Part shown: positions 23,334-30,833 of the stretch, piece after piece
How positions within the stretch are numbered: the stretch's first letter is position 1
How the letters are laid out: each line of letters begins with the position of its first letter
Origin: Planctomycetota bacterium
Lineage (GTDB): Bacteria > Planctomycetota > PLA2 > JAEUHO01
Direction: 5' to 3'
Length of the DNA: 37,375 nucleotides
NCBI GenBank assembly: GCA_030066775.1
Contig: JASJAY010000056.1
Coordinates: 1-37,375 of the forward strand
Position numbers and translations under genes: made by a program
Notes under the pieces: model-generated
Told to the model about the DNA's origin: nothing
Seen by the model: the letters and a program-made list of their open reading frames with translations, nothing else
Database searches by the model: none

Positions 23334-24470
23334 ATGGACGATCGGATCCGCCAGCTGCAGACGTACCCGATGGTCGAGCTCGCGCGCCGCAAGGCGGAGC
23401 TCGTGGCGAAGGGCATCGACGTGCTGGACTTCGGCACGGGCGATCCGGTGGAGCCGACGGCGCCCGTCATCCGCCAGGCGTTGATCGATTCGGTGCCGGA
23501 GATCTCGCAGTACCCCACGATCAAGGGGCTGCCTGCGCTGCGCGAGGCCTTCTCCGACTGGTACGAAGCGCGCTTCGACGTGTCGTTGGATCCCGAGACG
23601 GAGGTGCTGCCGAGTCGCGGCAGCAAGGAGGCCATCTTCCACCTGCCGCTGGTGCTCGTGGACATCGGGAGCCCGAAGAACGCGATCGTCTATCCCGAGC
23701 CCGGCTATCCGGTGATGGAGATCGGCACGCTCTACGCGACGGCCCACCGGGTGCCGCACGCCCTGACCGCCGAGAATCAGTACCTCATGCGGCCCGAGGA
23801 CGTGCCCGAAGCCGAGCTCGAGCGCGCGCGCATCGTCTGGATCAACTACCCGCACAACCCGACCGGCACCGACATGCCGGCGGAGCTGTTCGAAGCCTGG
23901 GTGGCCGCACGCGACGCGTACGGCTTCGTGCTCTGCTCCGACGAGTGCTACACGGAGATCTACTTCGGTGAGAAGCCACGCAGCCTGCTCGAGTTCGGGC
24001 GCGAAGGCTGCCTCGTCTTCCACAGCCTGTCGAAGCGCTCGGGCATGACCGGCTACCGCTCCGGCATCATCGCCGGCGACCCGGAGCTCTTGGCGTTCTA
24101 CCGCGCGCAGCGTGCCGCCATGGGCCAGGCGAACACGGAGTTCGTGCAACGCGCGAGCGTCGCGGCGTGGCGCGACGAGGCGCACGTCGAAGAACGCCGC
24201 CGCATCTTCGGCGCGAAGCGCGACGTGATGCGGGCGGGGCTCGAGTCCCTCGGGCTGTCGGTCTATCCCACGTCCTCGACCTTTTACATGTGGATCGGTG
24301 TGCCCGAGGGCGAGACCGACGCCTCCTACGCGGCGCGCCTCATGGACGCGGGCATCGTCGTCTCGCCGGGCTCGTTCTTCGGCCGCGGCAACGAGCGGTT
24401 CTTCCGCGCGGCCCTGGTTCCCAGCGTGGCCGGGTGCGAAGAGGCGCTCACACGCTGGGCCCGGCTATAG
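23334..24470 (+). CDS. dapC: Probable N-succinyldiaminopimelate aminotransferase
   Basis: The protein is 378 aa, a PLP-dependent class I/II aminotransferase. Visible residues: 'NYPHNPTG' with N175, D203 in 'CSDECYTE', and the Schiff-base lysine K234 in 'FHSLSKRSGMTGYRSG'. A C-terminal arginine that would bind the substrate carboxylate lies in 'NERFFRAAL'. By fold alone it could be any of several aminotransferases, but dapD follows 26 nt later on the same strand, which supports the DapC step of the succinylase lysine/diaminopimelate pathway: amination of N-succinyl-2-amino-6-ketopimelate using glutamate. It starts 9 nt after the ATP-grasp stop. Confidence 0.88.
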   Translation: MDDRIRQLQTYPMVELARRKAELVAKGIDVLDFGTGDPVEPTAPVIRQALIDSVPEISQYPTIKGLPALREAFSDWYEARFDVSLDPETEVLPSRGSKEAIFHLPLVLVDIGSPKNAIVYPEPGYPVMEIGTLYATAHRVPHALTAENQYLMRPEDVPEAELERARIVWINYPHNPTGTDMPAELFEAWVAARDAYGFVLCSDECYTEIYFGEKPRSLLEFGREGCLVFHSLSKRSGMTGYRSGIIAGDPELLAFYRAQRAAMGQANTEFVQRASVAAWRDEAHVEERRRIFGAKRDVMRAGLESLGLSVYPTSSTFYMWIGVPEGETDASYAARLMDAGIVVSPGSFFGRGNERFFRAALVPSVAGCEEALTRWARL

Positions 24471-24496
24471 TCGCGCGCCCCCGTGGAGCGCACCGC

Positions 24497-25324
24497 ATGA
24501 GCACCGCCACCGATCCCCGCGCCGACCTCGTCCAGGCGGCGTTCGACGACCGCGCCCTGCTCGAGGATGCGGCGCATCGCGAGGCCGCCCTTAGCGCAGT
24601 GGCCGATCTCGACGCCGGCACGCTTCGCGTTGCGACCCAGGACGACGACGGCGCCTGGACCGTGCACGGCTGGCTGCAGCAGGCGGTCAACCTCTACTTC
24701 GCCCTCGCCCCGATGGCGGAGATGCCGGCCGGGCCCTTCCTCTACTACGACAAGGTGCCCCTGAAGCAGAACCTCGCGGACGCCGGCGTCCGGGTCGTGC
24801 CCGGTGGCGTCGTGCGCTACGGCTCGTTCCTGGAGCGCGGCGTCGTCGTCATGCCGGGCTTCGTCAACATCGGCGCCTGGGTCGGCGGCGGCACGATGGT
24901 CGACACGTGGGCCACCGTCGGCTCGTGCGCGCAGATCGGCCGCGGCGTCCACCTCTCCGGCGGCGTGGGCATCGGCGGCGTCCTCGAGCCGCCCGGCGCG
25001 CGTCCCGTGATCATCGAGGACGACTGCTTCATCGGCTCACGCTGCGTCGTGGTCGAGGGCATGCACATCGGCCGCGGCGCCGTGCTGGGCTCGGGCGTCG
25101 TGCTCACGGCGAGCACGCACATCATCGACGTGCGCGGCGACGAGCCGGTCACGCTGCGCGGCCAGGTGCCGCCCGGCGCCGTGGTGATCCCGGGCACGCG
25201 CACGAAGACCTTCCCCGCGGGCGACTACGAGCTGCCGTGCGCGTTGATCATCGGCGAGCGCAAGGCCTCCACGGACAAGAAGACGTCGCTCAACGCGACG
25301 CTGCGTGAGTTCGCGCTCGGCTAG
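24497..25324 (+). CDS. dapD: 2,3,4,5-tetrahydropyridine-2,6-dicarboxylate N-succinyltransferase
   Basis: The protein is 275 aa from the ATG at 24497 (GGAG nine bases upstream), almost the length of E. coli DapD. The N-terminal helical domain ends with 'GWLQQAVNLYFAL'. A left-handed beta-helix of hexapeptide repeats follows ('VVMPGFVNIGAWVGGGTMVDTW', shown here in outline, then 'VGSCAQIGRGVHLSGGVG' and 'GSRCVVVEGMHIGRGAV'). The C-terminus 'KKTSLNATLRE' is typical of the family. It transfers succinyl from succinyl-CoA to tetrahydrodipicolinate, so this organism should make diaminopimelate by the succinylase route. Confidence 0.95.
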   Translation: MSTATDPRADLVQAAFDDRALLEDAAHREAALSAVADLDAGTLRVATQDDDGAWTVHGWLQQAVNLYFALAPMAEMPAGPFLYYDKVPLKQNLADAGVRVVPGGVVRYGSFLERGVVVMPGFVNIGAWVGGGTMVDTWATVGSCAQIGRGVHLSGGVGIGGVLEPPGARPVIIEDDCFIGSRCVVVEGMHIGRGAVLGSGVVLTASTHIIDVRGDEPVTLRGQVPPGAVVIPGTRTKTFPAGDYELPCALIIGERKASTDKKTSLNATLREFALG

Positions 25325-25701
25325 TGACGGCGGGCCTCCGTGCGTGCCACGAGAACGCGCTCGACACACGACTCGGTGCATCACGACACCGCCAGTTGCT
25401 CCCGTGTCGCAAGCGAAGCCGTAGCGTGGGTCGAGCGTTCGCTCGTTCTCGAGCTCGTCCGATTGCACGACGCGGATGGGATGGACAACGTCGCAACGCG
25501 GCCATTCAACCTGTCTCCGTTCGTGGAACACGCTGCGCGCGTTACACGCCGGTAACGGCTCCGCAAACGGCTAGTTCTTGCCTCCGGCGCGCCGTTCGCC
25601 GCGATGGCATGCCCTCTCCGAGGCCGCGGAATGCATGTTGCGCCGCGTTCGGCATGGCGTGGTCCGGGACGCCAACCGCATCCCTTGTCTCGGAGAATCC
25701 C
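25325..25701. other. 377-nt intergenic region between dapD and the PASTA gene
   Basis: I see no convincing gene here; short frames on both strands lack a ribosome site and family features. The sequence is visibly less GC-rich than its surroundings. It holds a CGTTAC-N6-GTAACG inverted repeat at 25540-25557 and a tight CGAGCG-TT-CGCTCG palindrome at 25432-25445. The region probably carries the promoter and leader of the PASTA gene. A T-rich intrinsic terminator after dapD was not found. Confidence 0.4.
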
Positions 25702-26766
25702 ATGCGACGTCTCACCCTTCGCTCCCCCATTCGCTCTCGCGCCGCACGTGCGGCCGCCACCGTTCTCGGCGCGCTCCTGCTCGTTCTCACGGGTCCCGCA
25801 CCGGACGCCCATGCCGATCGCCATGAACACGACCGACGACGTCACGGCGGTGTGCATGCCTTCGAGCTGCCCGATGTCGCGAACCGCCGCGAAGCCGCGG
25901 CCATCCGCGAGCTGGAAGCGCTCGGTCTGCGCTGTCGCACCGAACACGTCGCGAGCGACCGCGTCGGCCGCGTGCTGAGCACGGTCCCCGCCGCCGGCGC
26001 GTGGATCGATCGCAGTCACGAGATCGTGATCCACGTCGGCATTCCGATCCGCGTCCAGACGATCGTGCCCACGATCCGACGCCAGCAGGCCGACGCCGTC
26101 ATCGAGTCGCTCCAGGACATCTACGCCATCGCCATCGATGCCGTGCGCGGACCGGCGCACCTCGAGGGCCGCGTGATCGGCCAGCACCCGCGTGCCGGTG
26201 CCACGCTTCCGTTCCGCGGGCTGCTGCGCCTGCGCGTGGTCGACAACCGCACGACCGTGCCGCACGTCGAGGGCCTGCGCCTGAGGCGCGCCCTGAGGCA
26301 GCTCGAGCGGGCCGGACTCCGAGCCGACGTGCACGAGGTGCCGCAGCACGGCATCGACCGCCCCACCGTCATCCGCCAGCGGCCCCGGGCCGGCCGTCGC
26401 GTGCCGTACGACACGGCCATCCGTCTCCGCGTCGCGGTGCCGGCCTTCACCCACGGCCGGGACGGACGCCACGGCTACGACCGGGACCGCGACCGCAACC
26501 GCTTCCCGGATCGGATCGACCGCGATCGCCGCGGCATCACGACCGTCCCCGACGTGCGGGGGCTGGACGCGGAAGCCGCCGTCCGGCTGCTTCGACGCCT
26601 CGGCTTCCAGGTGGACCTCTCGCGCCGCGGTCGTCACGCCGAAGGGATCGTCGGATCGCAAAGCCCGCAGGCCGGGAGCCGCGTGGCGCCCGGTAGCACG
26701 GTGACCCTGATGCTGACCCACGCCTGGATCCCCGGACAGCGGCGATTCGGCATGCGCATCCGCTGA
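25702..26766 (+). CDS. Exported protein with four PASTA-type repeats
   Basis: The protein is 354 aa from the ATG at 25702 (CGGAGA at 25691-25696). A signal peptide or N-terminal anchor spans about 1-38 ('ATVLGALLLVLTGPAPDAHA'). Four PASTA-like units follow at about 53-112, 118-181, 184-246 and 279-339. The first, third and fourth show the V-P-x-V/L-x-G/N start and a 'Q.P.AG..V..G' end (for example 'TVPDVRGLDAEAAVRLLRRLG' in outline and 'GSQSPQAGSRVAPGSTVTLML'). The second is divergent. An Arg/Asp-rich linker lies at 252-278. PASTA domains bind peptidoglycan or muropeptides on Ser/Thr kinases and PBPs; neither domain is present here, so a cell-wall-binding or sensing role is inferred. Confidence 0.82.
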   Translation: MRRLTLRSPIRSRAARAAATVLGALLLVLTGPAPDAHADRHEHDRRRHGGVHAFELPDVANRREAAAIRELEALGLRCRTEHVASDRVGRVLSTVPAAGAWIDRSHEIVIHVGIPIRVQTIVPTIRRQQADAVIESLQDIYAIAIDAVRGPAHLEGRVIGQHPRAGATLPFRGLLRLRVVDNRTTVPHVEGLRLRRALRQLERAGLRADVHEVPQHGIDRPTVIRQRPRAGRRVPYDTAIRLRVAVPAFTHGRDGRHGYDRDRDRNRFPDRIDRDRRGITTVPDVRGLDAEAAVRLLRRLGFQVDLSRRGRHAEGIVGSQSPQAGSRVAPGSTVTLMLTHAWIPGQRRFGMRIR

Positions 26767-26777
26767 GCGCATTTCCT

Positions 26778-26801
26778 GGCCCGTCGCTCCGGCGACGGGC
26801 C
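26778..26801. terminator. Perfect 10-bp hairpin between convergent genes
   Basis: GGCCCGTCGC (26778-26787) pairs perfectly with 26792-26801 around a TCCG tetraloop. It lies 12 nt after the PASTA stop and 12 nt before the convergent VOC gene's stop. No T-run is present, so it is a likely bidirectional hairpin terminator without the usual tract. Confidence 0.65.
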
Positions 26802-26812
26802 GGGGCTCTTCC

Positions 26813-27163
26813 TCAGGCCTCGCTGACAACCTCGAGCGTGTTGCCGTCGGGATCGCGCAGGGCGCCCTGGACGCGCCCGGCCTCACGGACGAGCTCGCCT
26901 TCCAGGCGGCCCCCGTGCTTCGTCGCCAACGCGACCACGCGATCGACATCGTCGACGCGGAAGCCGAGCTGGTGCGAGGGGAAGCCCTCGAAGTCAGCCG
27001 CCGCGCGCAGGGGCACGAACTTGAGCAGGAGGTCGCCCACGCGCCCGAACTGGGAGGCGAGGCCCATCGTGTCCACGGGCTCGAAGACGGCCCCGAACGC
27101 CTCGGCGTAGAACGCCGTCATCCGCTCCATGTCATGCACTTGTACGGCGACGCTCGTGAGCAT
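26813..27163 (-). CDS. VOC superfamily (glyoxalase/dioxygenase-like) protein
   Basis: The protein is 116 aa from the ATG at 27163, with GGGAGG just upstream; an earlier in-frame ATG at 27211 lacks that site. Two beta-alpha-beta-beta-beta halves are visible: 'SVAVQVHDMERMTAFYAEAFG' in outline, then 'SHQLGFRVDDVDRVVALATKHGG', closing with 'ALRDPDGNTLEVVSE'. Possible metal ligands are the His in 'SHQLGF' and the Glu in 'NTLEV'. The members differ widely (glyoxalase I, fosfomycin resistance, extradiol dioxygenase), so the substrate is unknown. It lies 58 nt downstream of cheB on the same strand and could be co-transcribed. Confidence 0.88.
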   Translation of the reverse strand: MLTSVAVQVHDMERMTAFYAEAFGAVFEPVDTMGLASQFGRVGDLLLKFVPLRAAADFEGFPSHQLGFRVDDVDRVVALATKHGGRLEGELVREAGRVQGALRDPDGNTLEVVSEA

Positions 27164-27221
27164 GCGCACCTCCCGTTCGCCGCACTGTAGGGAGGGCGGA
27201 GGGCTCGTCAACGCGGCCGGG

Positions 27222-28727
27222 TCAGGCGCGACGCCGACGCGCGGCCGACTTGGCGACGAGCTTCACGAGGGCGCGCGGGATGCGCTCGAGCGGCAGCACG
27301 TGTTCCGCCGCCCCGATCTCGAAGGCCACCCGCGGCATGCCGTAGACGAGGGAGGTCTTCTCGTCCTGCGCAATGGTGCTCCCGCCCGCCGCGCGGATCG
27401 CGCCGAGCCCGCGCGCACCGTCCGCGCCCATGCCCGTGAGCAACGCCGCGACACCATGGCGCCCGTAGACCTCGGCCACGCTGTCGAAGAGCACGTCTAC
27501 CGAGGGCCGGTGGTGGTTCACGGGCGGCCCGTCGTCCAGGACGAGGACCGGACCGAGTGCCGAGAGCTCCACGCGCAGGTGCGCGATGCCCGGCGCGATG
27601 AACACCATGCCACGCCGCGGCGCCTCGCCCCCTTCGGCCTCGCGCACCGTGAGGTCGCACTGGCCGTCGAGTCGATCGGCGAAGGAGCGCGTGAACGTGC
27701 CGGGCATGTGCTGGGTCACGAGGATCGGGGGGAAGTCGGAGGGCAAGGCCTGGAGCAGACCGCCGAGTGCCTTGGGACCGCCCGTCGAGGCCCCGAGGGC
27801 CACGCACGCTTGCCCGACGCGCGGGAAGCCGTCCGCCGTCGCGCGGGCGATGGGACGCGCGGGCGCGACCGGCAGGCGTGCGCGGGAAGCCACCTTCACC
27901 TTGCTCACGATCTCGTCGGCGAGGGCAGCGGTGCCCGCCTTCACGTCGACCTTGGGCTTGCAGACGAAGTCGATCGCGCCGAGCTCGAGGGCGCGCATCG
28001 TGGCGCTGCTGCCCTTCTCCGTGAGCGACGAGACCATGATCACCGGCATGGGCCGGATGCGCATGAGCCGCTCGAGGAAGGTCAGCCCGTCCATGCCGGG
28101 CATCTCCACGTCGAGCGTGATCACATCGGGCTTCAGCGACTGGATGCGCTGCCAGGCTCGGTTCGCATCGCGGGCCGTTCCCACGACCTCGATCTCCGGG
28201 TCGGCCGAGAGCATCTGGCTGAGCAGCTCCCGCACGAGCGCCGAGTCGTCCACGACCAGCACGCGCGTGCGGTTGCCGAAGGCGCGCGGCGATGCCTCCG
28301 CGATCGGGGCCGTGGGTCGCGACCGTCGACGTGTCCGCACGTGCTTGCGCAAGACGCGCCTGAGCTTCTGCAGATCGGGCGGCTTGCCGAGCACGGCGGA
28401 GGCGCCGGCGGCCTGTGCGCGCTCGGCGATCTCGTCGTGCTCGAGCCCGGTCAGCATGATCGCGGGCAGCCTCGCCGCGCCGGGCAGCCGACGGATCACC
28501 TTCAAGGCCTCCACGCCGTTCATGTCGGGCATGACCACGTCGAGCAGCACGACGTCCGGCAGCTCCTCCCGGCAAGCGGCGATCGCTTCGGGTCCGCTCG
28601 CGGCCTGACGGCACGCGTAGCCGAGGCGCGCGAGCTGCGCTTCCAGGACCATGCGGTTCACGCGCATGTCGTCCACGATCAGCGCCGTCGGGCGTCGCTT
28701 CCGCGGAGAGCGCGTCGCGCGTGTCAT
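27222..28727 (-). CDS. cheB: CheB-type protein-glutamate methylesterase/deamidase with two receiver domains (REC-REC-CheB)
   Basis: The protein is 501 aa from the ATG at 28727 (GGAGG upstream), about 150 residues longer than E. coli CheB. The first receiver (about 14-130) has D19/D20, acceptor D63 ('LLDVVMPDMNG'), T93 and K115. The second (about 154-275), the normal CheB receiver, has D160/D161, D206 ('TLDVEMPGMDG'), S233 and K257. The methylesterase domain (305-495) keeps the triad S314 ('GASTGG'), H340 ('TQHMPG') and D436 ('TGMGADGA'), with the same spacings as Salmonella CheB S164/H190/D286. It removes methyl groups from, and deamidates, MCP glutamates when phosphorylated by CheA. The extra receiver is complete and potentially phosphorylatable. 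It lies 19 nt after the DxxxQ gene. Confidence 0.95.
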   Translation of the reverse strand: MTRATRSPRKRRPTALIVDDMRVNRMVLEAQLARLGYACRQAASGPEAIAACREELPDVVLLDVVMPDMNGVEALKVIRRLPGAARLPAIMLTGLEHDEIAERAQAAGASAVLGKPPDLQKLRRVLRKHVRTRRRSRPTAPIAEASPRAFGNRTRVLVVDDSALVRELLSQMLSADPEIEVVGTARDANRAWQRIQSLKPDVITLDVEMPGMDGLTFLERLMRIRPMPVIMVSSLTEKGSSATMRALELGAIDFVCKPKVDVKAGTAALADEIVSKVKVASRARLPVAPARPIARATADGFPRVGQACVALGASTGGPKALGGLLQALPSDFPPILVTQHMPGTFTRSFADRLDGQCDLTVREAEGGEAPRRGMVFIAPGIAHLRVELSALGPVLVLDDGPPVNHHRPSVDVLFDSVAEVYGRHGVAALLTGMGADGARGLGAIRAAGGSTIAQDEKTSLVYGMPRVAFEIGAAEHVLPLERIPRALVKLVAKSAARRRRA

Positions 28728-28746
28728 GGGGACCTCCGACTGATCG

Positions 28747-29289
28747 CTAGAAGAGCTCGACGGAGCCCGGGTCCATGGATCGCTGCTTGATGCAGCGCTC
28801 GGCGCCCTCGTCGACGTCCTCTCGAACGCGCTCGAGCTCGGCCCGCACCTCCTCCAGCGCACCGACGTGATCGGCGTCTTCCTGCATCTCCTGCACGGAG
28901 CGCAGCACGCTGTCCACGAGCGTCGTGGGCAGCGGCCGGAACCGATCGCAGCGCTGACGCAGCCGCTGGAGCAGCTGCGTGAGCACGTCCTCGAACTGCA
29001 GCGCCGTGAGCGCCGCCGAGGTGCCTGCCTGGGCGACCCCGGTCTCGTCCCCCTCTTCCTCGTCATCCTCCCGGCTGCCGCGCATGACCTCGTAGCCGAT
29101 CTTGGCCTGCGCTTGGAGGATGTGATACGCGGACACGAGCTTGCCGATGGCGTCCTCGACGAGCTCGCGCATCTGCTCGACGTCATCGCGGAAGCTCGCG
29201 TAGTGACGACGGATGGTCTCGACCAGGTCGGTGCCCAGCTGATCCCACTCCGGCGCGCCGGCCTCGTCCCTTGTCTTCAGATCACTCAT
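28747..29289 (-). CDS. Small chemotaxis-operon protein, candidate CheZ-like CheY phosphatase
   Basis: The protein is 180 aa and mostly helical. It starts inside the end of cheR::cheD (8-nt overlap, 29282-29289). The central motif 'ALQFEDVLTQLLQRL' (96-110) contains D101 and Q105, reproducing the D-x3-Q spacing and hydrophobic context of the CheZ active site ('FQDLTGQ', D143/Q147 in E. coli). A disordered acidic patch (70-85) lies before it. The chain ends 'SMDPGSVELF', a short acidic-hydrophobic tail like the CheY-binding C-terminus of CheZ. No CheC, CheX or standard CheZ is in the cluster, which favours a phosphatase role. This is inference: overall similarity to CheZ is low by eye. Confidence 0.6.
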   Translation of the reverse strand: MSDLKTRDEAGAPEWDQLGTDLVETIRRHYASFRDDVEQMRELVEDAIGKLVSAYHILQAQAKIGYEVMRGSREDDEEEGDETGVAQAGTSAALTALQFEDVLTQLLQRLRQRCDRFRPLPTTLVDSVLRSVQEMQEDADHVGALEEVRAELERVREDVDEGAERCIKQRSMDPGSVELF

Positions 29290-30796
29290 GGCTGTCCTCG
29301 AACAGGATGTCGTCGGTCTGCGCCGTGCTCTTGTCGAACATGGTCGTTTCGGGGCTCGCCTTGCCCGCCGCGATCTCGGAGATCTGGCGGAAGTACTCGG
29401 CTTCCACGCTCGCGGTCGCGCGGCGGCGGTCGCTGCCGGCGTCGCGGACGAAGGCGCGTCCCGTATGCGTCTCGAAGCGCACGTCGAGCGGGCGTTCGCC
29501 GCCCAGCTTGTGCGCCACGAGCTCGATCCCCTCGGCCTCCAGGTAGCCGCGGGCAAAGGCCTGGTTGCGCTCGGCGACGGCCCGGCCGCCTGCGAAGTCG
29601 GTCAGCACCGAGGCCGCTCCGAAGAGCTTGGCCTTGAGGCGCCGGCGCTCGCCGCCGCGCTGCATGATCTCGTTGACCAGCGTCTCCATCGCGTGAACGC
29701 CGTACGCCAACGCGCGCCCCGCACCTTCCAGACGGCCCTCGGGCAGCAGGAAGTGGTTCATGCCGCCGATGCGCGCCTTCGGGTCGTAGAGGCACGCCGC
29801 CACGCAGGAGCCGAGCAGCGTGCGCACGACGGCCGGGCGGCCGCTGCAGAACATGCCGCCGGCGTACACGCGCGCCTCGAAGGGACGCTCCTTGAGCTGC
29901 GGTCGCTTGGTCACGGCAGCCGCGTGGCCGCCGGTGCGCCGTTCGAACGTCGTCTGCCCGACCTGCACCAGCTCGGGAACGTCGCCGAGCATGTTCTCGG
30001 AGTGACCGAGAAAGAGCGTGCCGCCCTCGCGCAACGAGCGTGCGAGCCGTCGCACGACCTTCTGCTGCGTCGGCCGATCGAAGTAGATCAGCGTGTTGCG
30101 GCAGAACACGACGTCGAAGGACCCACGGTCCGGCCAGCGGTCCGACGTCAGGTTGTGTTGCTCGAACGCGATCAAGCGCCGTAGTTGCTCGCGCGCCTTC
30201 ACCGTTCCGTCGTGGCGACCGGTGCCGCGCAGGAACCAGGGCTGCCAGCGGTCGACCGGTACGCCGCGGAATCGACCCTGGGGATAGACCCCCTCGGCCG
30301 CCCGCAGCAGCACTTGCGTGTCGATATCCGTGGCCCGGATCAGGGGCTCGCGCCGCTCGCTCGCGGGGAGCATGGAGGCCAGTTCCATGGCGATCGAGTA
30401 CGGCTCCTCTCCCGTCGAGCAGCCGGCGCTCCAGATCCGCGGCGCGCCCTCGCCCGCACGCACGAGTCGATCCAGGACTTCGTCGCGCAGGTGCCGGAAG
30501 TGATGCGACTCGCGGAAGAAGTCGGTCTTGTTCGTGGTGATGCGATTCACCATCTCCTGGAACTCGCCGGCGGGATCCTCGTCGGCGAGCACGAGCTCGA
30601 GATAGCTCTCGAAGTCGGCGCACCCCCGTGCACGCAGGCGCTTGGCGAGCCGCGAGATCAGGAGCTGGCGCTTCGGCGCCCCCAGGAAGATCCCGACCCG
30701 CTCCCGGAGCAGCTCCTGGAACCGCCGGAAGGTCTCGGGACGCAGCTCGGGCATGGAGCTCGAGCGGCGCGGGGTGGTGAGCGGCTTGCCGATCAT
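29282..30796 (-). CDS. CheR::CheD fusion: MCP methyltransferase joined to receptor glutamine deamidase
   Basis: The protein is 504 aa. The start is the ATG at 30796; ATG 30754 is an alternative and neither has a strong ribosome site. CheR spans about 18-288: 'TTNKTDFFRE' (87-96), SAM loop 'SAGCSTGEEPYS' (123-134), 'FCRNTLIYFD' (231-240) and 'GHSENML' (264-270). After a linker of about 20 residues comes CheD (about 304-460): T326 and catalytic C331 in 'TLLGSCVAACLYD', and H348 in 'GGMNHFLLPEG', with the Cys-His spacing of 17 seen in Thermotoga CheD (C27/H44). A 45-residue tail ends '...TDDILFEDSHE'. CheR adds and CheD unmasks methylation sites on the same MCP, so fusion puts both on one chain. 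The frame is continuous with no stop at the junction. Confidence 0.93.
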   Translation of the reverse strand: MIGKPLTTPRRSSSMPELRPETFRRFQELLRERVGIFLGAPKRQLLISRLAKRLRARGCADFESYLELVLADEDPAGEFQEMVNRITTNKTDFFRESHHFRHLRDEVLDRLVRAGEGAPRIWSAGCSTGEEPYSIAMELASMLPASERREPLIRATDIDTQVLLRAAEGVYPQGRFRGVPVDRWQPWFLRGTGRHDGTVKAREQLRRLIAFEQHNLTSDRWPDRGSFDVVFCRNTLIYFDRPTQQKVVRRLARSLREGGTLFLGHSENMLGDVPELVQVGQTTFERRTGGHAAAVTKRPQLKERPFEARVYAGGMFCSGRPAVVRTLLGSCVAACLYDPKARIGGMNHFLLPEGRLEGAGRALAYGVHAMETLVNEIMQRGGERRRLKAKLFGAASVLTDFAGGRAVAERNQAFARGYLEAEGIELVAHKLGGERPLDVRFETHTGRAFVRDAGSDRRRATASVEAEYFRQISEIAAGKASPETTMFDKSTAQTDDILFEDSHE

Positions 30797-30833
30797 GCGG
30801 GGCGGACCGTGGCGAGGGGGTGCACCTCCCGGC

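Noticed and set aside
25432-25445. CGAGCG-TT-CGCTCG palindrome as a dapD terminator.
   Set aside because: The loop is too tight, it lies more than 100 nt from the stop, and no T-run follows.
25340-25555. A 71-codon plus-strand frame in the dapD-PASTA intergenic region.
   Set aside because: GTG start without ribosome site, no signal peptide or motif, and base composition unlike the neighbouring genes.
28728-29186. Apparent N-terminal extension of cheB adding about 150 residues.
   Set aside because: It is an out-of-frame, Arg/Ser-rich reading of the DxxxQ gene; the ATG at 28727 has GGAGG and begins the first receiver directly.
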